DNA of 64,000 nt from positions 806,001-870,000 of the forward strand of contig JALBYC010000003.1 in assembly GCA_023212645.1 (NCBI GenBank). Direction: 5' to 3'. The position numbers and the translations under genes are program-made. The stretch's first letter is position 1. The number at the start of each line of letters is the position of its first letter. The notes below the pieces were generated by a model. It worked only from the letters and a program-made list of their open reading frames with translations, made no database searches and was not told the origin of the DNA. Positions 10,003-20,320 of the stretch are shown one piece after another. Origin of the DNA: Farysia itapuensis. Its lineage: Eukaryota; Basidiomycota; Ustilaginomycetes; Ustilaginales; Ustilaginaceae.

Positions 10003-12741
10003 ATGTCTGGAGAACGAGAACCATTGTTACCCACCTCAGCCCGCGATGCTCAACGCCAAGCAGAACGCTATGGCAAGCAGGTAAAGCGCGACGTCAAGTC
10101 GACTGCTCGTCAGTATGGCATCGACCCTGAGAACCCAGTCGGATCGGCGCGAGATGCTGCCCAACAGATTGTCCCCTCTCGACAGAGCCTGGCTCGTGTC
10201 GCCCAAATGATTGGCGCCATCAAGGCTGGCAAGCTTCCCAGCCAGCAGCAACTCGGTCAGGTCATCGAGGCCCTCATGTCCAGCCCCGTTCTCGATGAGC
10301 GAAACGTCGCCGGATCCACCAAGCTCAGCCAACAAGGCGCAAAAGTCCTCCAGGACCTCAAGGGCATCTTTGCCTGCATCGAGCGTATCGGTGAGAGCAA
10401 GAACGGAGATGACAAGGTCCAAAAGTTCCTCTACCAAACCTCGCAAGCTTCCATCAACATTACCGACGAAGGTGGAATCTGTGCCTCGCTACCTTCCGCC
10501 TCCTCTGTTGGAGCAGACGGTTTGACCTCGGAAGCCAAGCAAGACACTCGAGCCATCCTTGGCAACATTCAGCAAATCGGCCAGCTCCTTCTCACCTCAA
10601 AGGCTTTCCGAGACCTCTTGGCCGACATCCAATTCCTCCTGCGCGATCTTACTGCCGATGCAGCTGCAGCTGCCGCTGACAAAGCTGGTGGCGCAGAGGG
10701 CAAATTGCGACCCAGCGACAAGGAACGTCAACAGCGAGGTGACGCTATCGACCTTCGTGTCCCCAACAAGCAGGACCTCGAGAACGCCAAGAACCAAGCT
10801 CAAAAGGGCGCCAAGGATGCTTCCAACAACATTCAGGCCAGTGCCAAGCAAGCTGCCCGATGGGTCGATGAACAGACTCCTGACGATGTCCGCGATGCCT
10901 TTGTCGAGCGCGTAAAGCAGATTGTCGACGCTGTGCAGCAAGACCCAGACTTCAAGAAGGCCATCAACGGCATCTACGACATCGGCAACAAGTGGGCCGA
11001 CATTGCGCAAGACGTCGCCACCAAGGCCAAAGACCAGACCGAGATCGATATTGATTCTCCCGACGCCGAAGCCAACGAGCACATGCGAGAAGCCTTCTCC
11101 CTCCTCAAAGAGATCCTCGAGACCTTCTCCAACCGACCTCTTGACCCCGTCCTCAAGTCCTTTGATGGTCTCTTTGAGCACGTCAAGGAGATTTACAAAG
11201 ACGAAACCAACAAGGAGAGCAAGGAGCTGCGACTGTTTATCGACAACACCAAGACCTTCATCGACCGGGCCCTCAACCAGGAAGGCTTCCTTCAGTCCAA
11301 CAAGTCGACCAAGATGGCCGAGAATTTGTACGAGCGAGCTCAAAAGCTCTTCAACGCCTCGGGCAAAGAGGCCAACAAGCAGCTCAACAAGCTGCGTGGT
11401 GACTTCAACACATGTCTCGACGAAGTCTCAACCTTTGTCGAGGGTATCGAGGAGGATGCCGAACTGCGCGAGCTTGGCCAGCGAGTTCAGAAGCTCGGCT
11501 CGGACATCAACTTTGTTGACTTCCAGCGCATCTTTGACCAGGGTGGCAACGGTCTGCTCAACATGTTTGCCGACGTCCGCAGACAAGCGGGCAGCCTGGT
11601 GCGCGACACTGTTCAGGTCCTCATCCCCCGCTTGGTCAACGAGATCGAGTCGATTCCTTTCCCCCGAATCGAATTTGTGTCGCCAGAGGCTGACGTGGTC
11701 ATTGACGATCTGTCGCTCACCGCCTCTACGGCCTCGTTTGTGCCTGACCGTATCCGTGTCATCAACCGCAACGACCTGACGCTCGAGCAGCAACGCTCTT
11801 CCTTTGGCAGCAACTTTGACGCCAGTCTCTACCTCGAGATCGAAGGACTTCGCGTCAAGGCATCAGAGGTCGCTTACTATATTAACAAGAAGACTGGCTG
11901 GATCGGCTGGGAAGACTACGGACTGCTGGACCTCGACCTCGGCGGTCGTGACGGCACCAGCTTTGTCGTCAAGCTCGAAAGCGCCGATGACGACGATGAT
12001 GAGTCGTTCTACAAGGTCAAGAAGGTCAGCGTTGACATGTCTTCGTTTGCGGTCAAAGTGCGACAGACTAAGCACTGGTTCCTCAACTTCTTCCTCATGC
12101 CCTTTGTGCGACCCGTGCTGCGACGCGTGTTCCAGCAGCTGCTCGAGGAGCAGATCAAGGGCTGGCTCCAGAGCCAAGATCGATCCATCTGGGCTGCTCA
12201 CCAGCGCGCCAAGACGATCAACAGCTACAGCAAGACTGCTCTGCAGAACGGATCGGGTGTCTCGCCCAAGGCCTACCTCAAGGCCGTCTTTGCGCCTGAA
12301 TCGGATGCCTTTGAGTACTACGGTCGCAAGACGCAGAAGCCCACGACCAATGTCGGCCTCGCTGAGGGCGTTCAGGTCCGAGGCCCGCACAATGAGTTCA
12401 AGTTGGCCATTGGCGCCTCTTACTCGAAGCAGCTGTTGCCAGGACGAGGTGGACCGTTCCAGTATGCCAAGGACAAGATGGAGGAGTACCAGTACATTGA
12501 GGAGTCTGTCCGACAAGGAGTCCGCGACGTTCGCCAGAGCGTCGACGATGTCCGACGCGGAGCCAACGACGCTGTCAAGCAGGTGCGCGAAGGCGTCTCG
12601 GGTCTCGAACGCGAGGCCAAACAGCAAGGCAAAGAGGCCAAATCCGAGGCCAAGAAGCTCTCGAAAGAAGCCCGCCAACAGGAGCGTCAAGAACGCCGCG
12701 AAACCGGCTGGAGATCCGACGTCTTTGACATTGACGTCTAA
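10003..12741 (+). CDS. HAM1-like / DUF5923-DUF4449 lipid-binding-type protein
   Basis: A 912-residue intronless protein. The N-terminus starts SGEREPLLPTSARDAQRQ and is followed by long charged helices; together with the C-terminal domain this matches the fungal HAM1-like family (N-terminal DUF5923 plus a C-terminal DUF4449-like domain). The second half (about 565-800) contains alternating hydrophobic segments, IPRLVNEIESIPFPRIEFVS and LDLDLGGRDGTSFVVKLES. These resemble the elongated lipid-binding (BPI/SMP-like) folds suggested for the family. The tail (830-912) is strongly charged, with 7- to 11-residue repeats of the type VRQSVDDVRRGANDAVKQVR and EAKSEAKKLSKEARQQ, probably amphipathic helices. 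The ATG at 10003 (context ACCATG) is preferred over an in-frame ATG at 9964. The family call is by pattern; the cellular role is not established from sequence. Confidence 0.75.
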   Translation: MSGEREPLLPTSARDAQRQAERYGKQVKRDVKSTARQYGIDPENPVGSARDAAQQIVPSRQSLARVAQMIGAIKAGKLPSQQQLGQVIEALMSSPVLDERNVAGSTKLSQQGAKVLQDLKGIFACIERIGESKNGDDKVQKFLYQTSQASINITDEGGICASLPSASSVGADGLTSEAKQDTRAILGNIQQIGQLLLTSKAFRDLLADIQFLLRDLTADAAAAAADKAGGAEGKLRPSDKERQQRGDAIDLRVPNKQDLENAKNQAQKGAKDASNNIQASAKQAARWVDEQTPDDVRDAFVERVKQIVDAVQQDPDFKKAINGIYDIGNKWADIAQDVATKAKDQTEIDIDSPDAEANEHMREAFSLLKEILETFSNRPLDPVLKSFDGLFEHVKEIYKDETNKESKELRLFIDNTKTFIDRALNQEGFLQSNKSTKMAENLYERAQKLFNASGKEANKQLNKLRGDFNTCLDEVSTFVEGIEEDAELRELGQRVQKLGSDINFVDFQRIFDQGGNGLLNMFADVRRQAGSLVRDTVQVLIPRLVNEIESIPFPRIEFVSPEADVVIDDLSLTASTASFVPDRIRVINRNDLTLEQQRSSFGSNFDASLYLEIEGLRVKASEVAYYINKKTGWIGWEDYGLLDLDLGGRDGTSFVVKLESADDDDDESFYKVKKVSVDMSSFAVKVRQTKHWFLNFFLMPFVRPVLRRVFQQLLEEQIKGWLQSQDRSIWAAHQRAKTINSYSKTALQNGSGVSPKAYLKAVFAPESDAFEYYGRKTQKPTTNVGLAEGVQVRGPHNEFKLAIGASYSKQLLPGRGGPFQYAKDKMEEYQYIEESVRQGVRDVRQSVDDVRRGANDAVKQVREGVSGLEREAKQQGKEAKSEAKKLSKEARQQERQERRETGWRSDVFDIDV

Positions 12742-12943
12742 GCTTCCGACCTCTTTTCTCGTGTTTCTCCCCATCCCTCTCTCTATCGCTCTCTCTCTCC
12801 CGCTCTTTACTGTATCTATCTTATCAATTATGACATGGCTTTCGAAAGGTTTTGGGGTTTTTTTCCGGTTGCTACGGATGTGTGTGTTTGCGTGTGAGAT
12901 TGTACATATTGAGCAGGTGCGCGGCCGGGTGAGGAGGGAGAGG

Positions 12944-14440
12944 TTAGTCCTCGCGTTCACGCGCGTGGGGTTGGGAAGTGTTGTTGGCTGGCGATCGGAC
13001 GCGTGCTAGTGGTGACTTTGTGCGTGATAGCATGGCGGCCGTCTGGTTTCTCCGCCTTTCGTCATCCGCGCCGCCGCCGCCGTCGGTATCGACGGTACCG
13101 TCGTCGATGCTGAAGATGACTTCGGGACGTTTTTGCGATTCGAGATCGCCGTGAATGCCGCCTTGAGCGCTGCTGCCGCCGATGTAAGGTGCGCCAGTGC
13201 CGATGGTTTCGAGCGCGATCGATGTCGGACCGCCTGCACTGTGGTCGTCATTTGCGGAGGAAGTGGATGCGAAAGCGCGATCAGGACGATTGCTGGGTGG
13301 AGCTGCACTAGGTGGTGCAGCTGCCGAGTTCTTGTAGGGATAGTGCTGTTCCATTGCCTCGCGCATGTTGTCTGTGAGGAAAAAGTAGAAGCTAAAAGTG
13401 GCGAGACATGCGCCTGCGACGAGGTCGATGAGGTAGTGATGCATGAGGTACATGGTGCACCAGTAGAGCCAGAAGCAGTAGGTCCAGTACAGCACGCGTG
13501 CGTCGAGACGCAACCGACCAATGCGCACGACGACGGGGAAAAAGTAGCTGCAAAACAGCGCCTTCATCGTAGCATTGCCTGCATGCAGCGAGGGAAAGGC
13601 GCCAAACACCATGGGCGAGCCGGTAAACGTCATGGTATAGCCGTGCGAGTGGAACAACGAGTCGATCCGAGCCAAGCCAGCGGGCGAACCACGCATGCCA
13701 TAGTCAGCAGGCGTAATCCCCTCCCGCAGCTCATACCACGGCGGCGCACACGGAAACAGAATCTGAATCATGACACCAATCAGCATCATGAATCCAAACG
13801 CCTGTCCAAACACCTTGACCGCACCCGGTGGCGCAAAGACAAACAGAAACGCAGCCACGAAGAAGGGCGCGCCAAAGTGAATGATCCCATACGGCAGCCA
13901 GGCCATTACGTCGAGCACGGGATGGCCAAACTGCGTCAGAATGTCCGAGATGTTGGCGCCGTACCAGATCGTCTCGAGCGTCGGCAACACCGAGACCCAG
14001 ATATGCGGACGTGTCGCGGCCGGGATAAACTGACACGAGTAGAAAAGCACCAGCCATGCAAAGATGGGCGCTGCCGGCAAGAAAAACTGCGACGTGACCG
14101 GGAACAGCAGCGTAGTCGTGTACAGCGCGGGGATCACCAGCTTGAACGGGAACCGTGGCTCTTCCATCACGTACATGGAGAAGAGCGCGATGAACAGCAG
14201 AAAGCCATACTTGAAGCGCTCTCCCCTGGTTGGCTGCCATGCCCGGAAGCGGTCGAGGTTCTTCTGTACCGATGTAGAAAAGTCGAGCCGCGTTGCTGCT
14301 GCCAGGATGCGCGAGACGAGGTAGTGCAGCCAGCCGGGCAGGTACCGCTTTGCATTGGGCGACAGCTGGAACACGGCCTCCTGTGACCCGCCGGGCGCGT
14401 GCGGGCCATTGCCACTCGGGCTGGCATATGCTGCCACCAT
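12944..14440 (-). CDS. AUR1: Inositol phosphorylceramide synthase catalytic subunit
   Basis: A 498-residue polytopic membrane protein of the Golgi. It transfers phosphoinositol from phosphatidylinositol to ceramide and is the target of aureobasidin A. The PAP2-like active-site motifs are intact: MVFGAFPSLHAGNAT with His286, and MYLMHHYLIDLVAG with His335 and Asp339. About six or more hydrophobic helices span 78-360. The N-terminal start MVAAYASPSGNG was chosen at 14440 because upstream in-frame residues are Cys/Trp-rich and unlike the family. Compared with yeast, about ten extra residues (IGRLRLDARV) lie between the two catalytic motifs. The C-terminal 135 residues are a disordered Ser/Pro/Asp tail. 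It diverges from IML1 across 215 bp. Confidence 0.95.
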   Translation of the reverse strand: MVAAYASPSGNGPHAPGGSQEAVFQLSPNAKRYLPGWLHYLVSRILAAATRLDFSTSVQKNLDRFRAWQPTRGERFKYGFLLFIALFSMYVMEEPRFPFKLVIPALYTTTLLFPVTSQFFLPAAPIFAWLVLFYSCQFIPAATRPHIWVSVLPTLETIWYGANISDILTQFGHPVLDVMAWLPYGIIHFGAPFFVAAFLFVFAPPGAVKVFGQAFGFMMLIGVMIQILFPCAPPWYELREGITPADYGMRGSPAGLARIDSLFHSHGYTMTFTGSPMVFGAFPSLHAGNATMKALFCSYFFPVVVRIGRLRLDARVLYWTYCFWLYWCTMYLMHHYLIDLVAGACLATFSFYFFLTDNMREAMEQHYPYKNSAAAPPSAAPPSNRPDRAFASTSSANDDHSAGGPTSIALETIGTGAPYIGGSSAQGGIHGDLESQKRPEVIFSIDDGTVDTDGGGGADDERRRNQTAAMLSRTKSPLARVRSPANNTSQPHARERED

Positions 14441-14655
14441 CGGTAAAAGTGTTGCTTGTGTTGTGCGTGTATATACGAGCAATGTCAAAAGCTCACAGGA
14501 AAAGATTCCCTCTTCCCCCCATCTGGAATGCATCGGGCTCCACTTTGACCGATTCACTTCCCGATTCAGTTGTCCGAAAGTGCAATGTATGCTCCTATCA
14601 TTGACACCATTCACCCAGCCCGCACGATGCCATAGGCAGCAGAGGGAGATCGACC

Positions 14656-17600
14656 ATGACCTCGCCATACCCTGCCAGTAGGAGCACATCGGCCAATATC
14701 GACCGGCTCGGCGGCTTCACCGACCGTCGGCACTCTTCCTCTTCCCGCCAGCAACGACCGCAGATCAACCAGCGTCCCATCACGTTGTGGACGCATGACC
14801 CACCCAACTTTTCACGCAATGAGGTCGTCCTCAACCCCGACTTCTCCCTCCCTGGTCTGGCAGATTCGGATCTGTTGCAGCTCACGTTGCCATACGCTGC
14901 TAAGCTGAGCAGCGCAAATGTGCCCTATGGCCCCAAGAATCGAGCTCGGCGCTCTAAGCCTACCTTTGTCTTTCGTGCAGCACAGGCTCTTGCTGATGCA
15001 GACTTTGTCGCACGTCAGAGCCAGCTTCAAATCAGCGTCTCGAGACACATTGCGACCACCTACGGCTTCTACAATCGCGCTGAAGCTGTACTTACTCGCG
15101 TAGCGCGTGCAGATCATACCATCGACCATGTCGAACTCTACTTTCGTGATCAGTATATCGGCAGGGCCGAAATGTGGCGCGTATTCCAGAACCTGGAAGA
15201 CACTTGCGTCTACTGCGGTCAGAAGATCACCCTCGCCGGAGGGGTCAAAGCAACCATTGGGCGCATCTTTATCAAAGAGAAGAAAGTAACCAGCGGCTAT
15301 GTAGCCACGTCGACCAAAGCCATCTTTCGCTCCGAGTCGGCAAAGTACAACCTCTTCATACAGCTGGCCCGCGAGATGTGGGAATTTGACGAGGACGGAG
15401 AGATTTACTACGAAAAGGCCTTGCAGGGATTTATACCAGAGCTGCTCAAGAGATGGCGAGCCGTGCCCACCAACCACGTACTGACAGTCATCCTTTTCGC
15501 CCGTGTTCACTATGACCAGTCCGAGCTGCACATGCTCGAAGGTCCAATACGCGTCGACTTTCAGGGCCGCCACTACATCGACTACTACAAAGTCGTCGTC
15601 GATCTCGAATCCAATTGTGACTGGGACGCCGTCATGACGATGCTCAAGGAAGAATTCTTTCGCTTCCAGCACGATATCTTACTGCTGCGCAGGCCTATCT
15701 CGGGCCCTGCTGCCTCGCAAGAGGAGCTGCATGCTGATCTCATTCGTGATCGTGTGCTTATGGCTGGTCGACTGTCATATTCGTACGAAGGCAATCTGCT
15801 CGAAGCCATCAATTTGGCTCTTAACCCTTTCGATGAGCATTATATTGATCGCGATCTGAACCGCACCGGTCTTTCCATGGTCTTTGTCACAGCAGGTACA
15901 GGCCATTTCGAAGTGGACCAGAAGCTTTTGCGCATCACCACGGAAAGGATGATCGAGAACGGAACTGGTCTTGATCTTGTCTGTCTTACAAAGATGCCGC
16001 TCCACTCTGTACCTCTGTTTCACTTCAAGTCCAATTACCCAGATCCGAGCGAACTCAAACAAGCACAGGGCCCTGGCGGAACGCGGTCCAGCCGCCGTGC
16101 AGGCACAGGAGTGGGTCCTGGTATGACATCGCATCGATCAGCACCACCGGCGCTGCTCCCACGCTATTCCGCACCTCGTCTCGGTACTTCTGGACAGTCT
16201 TCGTCTGCTCCGCCAGATCCTCTGTACTTCGACTCAAGCAAGCCCATCGAAGATCAGCAGGACTTTTACTCGATGCCGCATTGGATCGATTGTAGTTTCT
16301 ACAATCTGCAGCAGGACAAGCCGTTTCGAGCGGATCGATTCGTGCCAAGATGCAAGATGTACGAAGTCCAGATGATGGGCATCATGGAGAACCAAATCTC
16401 CGATATTGCGATACCCTACCTCGACCTCAAGCAGGTTCAAGCTGCCTCCTCCGTCCAGTCGTCCTTCTATCTGCCTCGTTATGCGGGCCCATCCAGCTCT
16501 GGCTTCCTGTCGGAACCCGCTCACAGCGAAATGTCCGACTTGGCACTGGTCGGTTTGTCACCCAAAGATCAGCGCAGACTTGCTCGCGAGCGTTTTGACC
16601 GCGATGTTTTCCGAGATGCTGTCCCACCTATCAAGGTAGCCCCCAAGACTTCGGGGCTTCTGCTCGACAGTCCTTCCACCAGCGAGTTCTCTCGCGCGTA
16701 CGAGAGACCTGGTCTGCGTCGAGCTCCGAGCTCAGGCCTCGGCCTTGTCACACATCATGCTGATTCGGCAGCATCCTCGATCTCGCCCGGTAAGACGGAT
16801 GCCAAGCTGGCTATTGCCAACCAGCGTGGGACGAAGAAGGACAGCTCGTTGCGCGAAAGCAGTTCCGAGCGCGCGAGAGAATTTTCGCCAGCGCCAAACA
16901 AGACACGCTTCAGCACTATCGAGGACAATATGCGGCCTAGCATGCCCAACAGGTCTGTGTCGCATGCTGTTGCGTCGTCTACGCTCAGACCGAGCTCCAG
17001 ACCAGGCTCTATCCGCTCAGTCAACACGCATGCTCGCAATCGACTGCCGCTGGAGCCCATTGGCAAAGCGAAAGCCATGGTGGCATCCACAGACGCGTAC
17101 CTGTCAGCCAGCTCTCACGCCTTCGACGACGAAGAGCTGCAAAGCCCAATCTACGAGAAGATGGATGCAAAAAGCAGCGACGTCTCCTCCCCCGGATCCT
17201 CCAAGGTCAAGGGCTACAGCTGGCTGTGGAAGACGCTGACCGGCACATCCGGCCCTCTCAAGGACCCTGCAGGTGCATCCAGAGAGCCGTTTGGCTCGAA
17301 AGACGTTCTCTCAACCCCTGCTACTCGTCGGATCCAAGAGGTACTGAGCTCGCAGCTGCGTCAGCAGGCGGGCGGTAAAGACAAGAGCCCATCACGAAGA
17401 ACAGTCGACTCTCCAGGTATTCTGACCCGATCATCGTCCTTGCTCTCTGTTCGCGAGGCAGCTGGGCCAGCTCCGATCCGGATCCCATCACAGACCGCTA
17501 CTCCTAGAACGCGCCAAGATCAGGAAGACGAGGAGAAGATCACACGGGATCAAGACGCCTACGAGCTGCAGTTGGAGGAAGAAGATGCTCGCCAGAGATT

Positions 17601-20235
17601 CGCGCAGCGCGCACAAGTCGAGAAACAAACCCTCGTCAATCCGTCCAATCCGAGCAAGAATCTGAGGAGCAACAACTCACAGCTCCTCCGATGGCAGCAT
17701 CTCTTTCCTCGACGACTGAATCATCACGCCGTCAAGTGGCGATCGATGACAACTCCAGCTTGTTTGCCTCTCACCACGCTCTACCTACCTACGGAGAGTG
17801 ATTTTGCTGCAATGTGGAGTGAGCATCCTCACACGACATCTATCTCAGCAGAGACCACCTCGTTCCTGCTAAAGAAGACGAATTCCACACATCCAGCCCT
17901 CGCAGTCCTGCGAGAGATGGCTTATCATCGCCTTGCTCAAGGCTATCAGTTCATCGTACCTGCTAGCAAGCAGACCAGAACCACATCCAGTCGAAAGCTC
18001 GCCGATCCTAAGCACTTTACCCTTCGATGGCCATCGGAGCTGCTACAGCCAGGCACCCTATCGACAGGCAATCCCATCTTTCTCAGCATCACCAACCAGA
18101 TTCATCGCATCTCGTATGACCGATCAACTTCAGCGATCAACGTCAAGCGCTACGTGCGCAACACTGAATACTCGACCGAGCCGATCGACTACGCATGCTG
18201 TATCTGGCCACGTCATCTGTCCGGCTATCAAACCGTCAAAGCGCGCTTCAATTACCCTGACTCGGCCAGTTATAATTGGACCTATCTCGATTCGCTCATC
18301 GCAGGTTATGTCGACGAGAAGTTTGTGGAGTCGTTGCGGTACTGGCGTACTCGTTTTGTACTGGTGCCCTCAGAGGGATCGCCTCCGCCGATGAAAGCAC
18401 CGACAGGCGAAGACTTGGACGACGAAGAAATTCGACTGATTGGTACGGACAAACTCGCAGAACTCTTCCATCGGGCAAGGTACATCCGCAGTAAAGAGGA
18501 TCGCGATCAGGTCCATGTCCAGCGTTTCTTACCGACATCGTTGGATCCTGCCATGTCCTTGCACGACGAAGACTTCATGAAGCAGCTTGGTGAGGAAAAT
18601 GCCCGGCAACGAGCTCAGTCAGCACTGTCAAAGAAGCGCACACAGAAAGCGTTGGCAGGTCGAACGATCGATGTTGTTGCCAAAGACATGCGCTCAGACG
18701 GGCTGGTGATCAACGACAGGATTTGGCATCGAATGCTGTACCAAGACACTTTCACAGGTGCGGACTTTGTCACCTGGATGTGCTCCGAATACTCGGATGT
18801 TCGGTCGCGCGAAGAAGCGGTGGAGAGTGGCATCACGCTGATGCGCGAAGGACTGTTTGAGCACGTGCACAGATCGCACGGCTTCTTGGACGGACACTAC
18901 TTCTACCGCCTCAAGAGCGAGTTTGCTGGTCCACGTGGTCCCAAATCCTGGTTCAGAGGGAGCGAGAGCCAGCGCGGGTCGTTTACCGAGAAGGAGCCTG
19001 TGGTAAGGCCTCTCGTGCAGTCTACTAGCGCAGCGGGTGGCGCCGAGAGCAAGCGACAGAATTCGATGGACTCTCCTGATCCCATCGGTGGCGGCTCGGC
19101 TGCAGCTCCCTCGTCTCGTGCATCGGCAGGCAGCCATTCCCGCAGCTCATCTTTGCACCATCACTCGCCTGCCTTCGCCATGTCTTCATCGAAACGCAAG
19201 AAGAAAAAGATTCAGCTCTCGCGATCTTTGATCATTGACGTCGATCAGGGCAGGCGAAGCGACCGTGCAGAAGTCGCCTTCTTGCATCACGACGTGGCGC
19301 ACAACCCAGCCAACGGCTTCAACTTCCAGATACACTGGCTTTCTACCTCTGCCCGCTTCATCGAAGATACGGTGCAGACCTGGACGCGAACGTTTGAACG
19401 GTACGGTCTTCGATTGATCGAAGCTCCCATCGGACAGATCAAGGATGTTTCGCTGCACAATCCGTTCCAAGCTCCGCTGCAGATCGAGCTGGCGCTCCCG
19501 CCTCCTGCGCCGTCGACGTATGCGCACAGGCTTCCAGTGGGCACCTTGCCCGAACTGTGGTTCGAATACTCGCTCTTGCGCAAGTGGGGCTTTGTGCTGG
19601 ATCAGGAAGCAAGTTCGCGCTACCCGAGCGATGTCGAGATCACATACAGCTCGCGACCGAACGAGTTCGAGTACTCGCAATTCGTGCACCGGAGTGGTGT
19701 GGCATTTGTCCAGGTGCTTGGGGGGATGGCTGGCTTTCTGTGGCTCAACAATCGTCTGTTCAACAGCCATCTGAGCTCGGGACAGCGTTCACACCAGATG
19801 CAACACAGTTCACGCTTGGGCGACCGAGCTGCTGCATCTGCTTCCTCGTCAGCGCCGCACCACCCGCAGTCGCACGCGTCCGGTGGCCAGGGACCAGGTG
19901 GTCAGTCGCCCGACGCCGACAGAGTGCGTCAGGAATTTACTCAGTTCTGCTCAGACCCAGACGCTTTACGCAAATTTTACCGCCAGGTGTTGGCCCAACT
20001 GCTCCAAGTCGAGCGCGAAGAAGACGAGCGGGAACAGCTGCACGACAGCCACGTCCGCAACGTGGCGTCGTTAAAGAGTCGGCAGAACTCGCAGTACAGC
20101 AACGTCAGCAGCACAGCCAGTGGCAGCGGCGGCGGCGGCGGTTTCTCCAGAGACAGCGTCATGACTGCTCTCGCTCAAATTCATCCGCAGCCGCACGACA
20201 AATCAGCACCATCACCGACCGACGATCAACACTGA
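14656..20235 (+). CDS. IML1: IML1/DEPDC5, GATOR1/SEACIT GAP subunit
   Basis: A 1859-residue intronless protein. Iml1 (DEPDC5 in animals) is the GTPase-activating subunit of the SEACIT/GATOR1 complex at the vacuole. It inhibits TORC1 when amino acids are scarce. The N-terminal domain shows [17 protein letters not shown] (about 155-171), followed by the structured region with [13 protein letters not shown] and the conserved [11 protein letters not shown] (about 540-550). A long disordered linker covers about 640-1000. A DEP domain covers about 1335-1420 ([31 protein letters not shown]). The C-terminal DEPDC5 domain carries [19 protein letters not shown] (about 1538-1556). The length compares with 1584 residues in yeast. 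Poly-Gly and Ser-rich runs lie near the end. Confidence 0.93.
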   Translation: MTSPYPASRSTSANIDRLGGFTDRRHSSSSRQQRPQINQRPITLWTHDPPNFSRNEVVLNPDFSLPGLADSDLLQLTLPYAAKLSSANVPYGPKNRARRSKPTFVFRAAQALADADFVARQSQLQISVSRHIATTYGFYNRAEAVLTRVARADHTIDHVELYFRDQYIGRAEMWRVFQNLEDTCVYCGQKITLAGGVKATIGRIFIKEKKVTSGYVATSTKAIFRSESAKYNLFIQLAREMWEFDEDGEIYYEKALQGFIPELLKRWRAVPTNHVLTVILFARVHYDQSELHMLEGPIRVDFQGRHYIDYYKVVVDLESNCDWDAVMTMLKEEFFRFQHDILLLRRPISGPAASQEELHADLIRDRVLMAGRLSYSYEGNLLEAINLALNPFDEHYIDRDLNRTGLSMVFVTAGTGHFEVDQKLLRITTERMIENGTGLDLVCLTKMPLHSVPLFHFKSNYPDPSELKQAQGPGGTRSSRRAGTGVGPGMTSHRSAPPALLPRYSAPRLGTSGQSSSAPPDPLYFDSSKPIEDQQDFYSMPHWIDCSFYNLQQDKPFRADRFVPRCKMYEVQMMGIMENQISDIAIPYLDLKQVQAASSVQSSFYLPRYAGPSSSGFLSEPAHSEMSDLALVGLSPKDQRRLARERFDRDVFRDAVPPIKVAPKTSGLLLDSPSTSEFSRAYERPGLRRAPSSGLGLVTHHADSAASSISPGKTDAKLAIANQRGTKKDSSLRESSSERAREFSPAPNKTRFSTIEDNMRPSMPNRSVSHAVASSTLRPSSRPGSIRSVNTHARNRLPLEPIGKAKAMVASTDAYLSASSHAFDDEELQSPIYEKMDAKSSDVSSPGSSKVKGYSWLWKTLTGTSGPLKDPAGASREPFGSKDVLSTPATRRIQEVLSSQLRQQAGGKDKSPSRRTVDSPGILTRSSSLLSVREAAGPAPIRIPSQTATPRTRQDQEDEEKITRDQDAYELQLEEEDARQRFAQRAQVEKQTLVNPSNPSKNLRSNNSQLLRWQHLFPRRLNHHAVKWRSMTTPACLPLTTLYLPTESDFAAMWSEHPHTTSISAETTSFLLKKTNSTHPALAVLREMAYHRLAQGYQFIVPASKQTRTTSSRKLADPKHFTLRWPSELLQPGTLSTGNPIFLSITNQIHRISYDRSTSAINVKRYVRNTEYSTEPIDYACCIWPRHLSGYQTVKARFNYPDSASYNWTYLDSLIAGYVDEKFVESLRYWRTRFVLVPSEGSPPPMKAPTGEDLDDEEIRLIGTDKLAELFHRARYIRSKEDRDQVHVQRFLPTSLDPAMSLHDEDFMKQLGEENARQRAQSALSKKRTQKALAGRTIDVVAKDMRSDGLVINDRIWHRMLYQDTFTGADFVTWMCSEYSDVRSREEAVESGITLMREGLFEHVHRSHGFLDGHYFYRLKSEFAGPRGPKSWFRGSESQRGSFTEKEPVVRPLVQSTSAAGGAESKRQNSMDSPDPIGGGSAAAPSSRASAGSHSRSSSLHHHSPAFAMSSSKRKKKKIQLSRSLIIDVDQGRRSDRAEVAFLHHDVAHNPANGFNFQIHWLSTSARFIEDTVQTWTRTFERYGLRLIEAPIGQIKDVSLHNPFQAPLQIELALPPPAPSTYAHRLPVGTLPELWFEYSLLRKWGFVLDQEASSRYPSDVEITYSSRPNEFEYSQFVHRSGVAFVQVLGGMAGFLWLNNRLFNSHLSSGQRSHQMQHSSRLGDRAAASASSSAPHHPQSHASGGQGPGGQSPDADRVRQEFTQFCSDPDALRKFYRQVLAQLLQVEREEDEREQLHDSHVRNVASLKSRQNSQYSNVSSTASGSGGGGGFSRDSVMTALAQIHPQPHDKSAPSPTDDQH

Positions 20236-20320
20236 TGCACGACATAAAAATGCGCTATTTCCGAGGGCAAACCTCAATCTCTAAATGGCGGGAAGGGGGG
20301 GAAGGAAAGGAGGCTGATCT

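Noticed and set aside
11863..12960. 365-codon minus-strand open frame opposite the HAM1-like gene
   Set aside because: It mirrors the coding frame (Leu-rich shadow of Lys/Gln/Glu codons) and ends at arbitrary points. The plus-strand protein is family-like throughout.
11804..13009. 401-codon plus-strand frame overlapping the 3' half of the HAM1-like gene
   Set aside because: Ser/Arg/Thr-rich +1 shadow of the real frame with no domain.
13133..14386. 417-codon plus-strand open frame inside AUR1
   Set aside because: It is fully antisense to AUR1, whose family motifs are beyond doubt. The composition (Arg/His/Cys-rich) is that of a shadow frame in GC-rich DNA.
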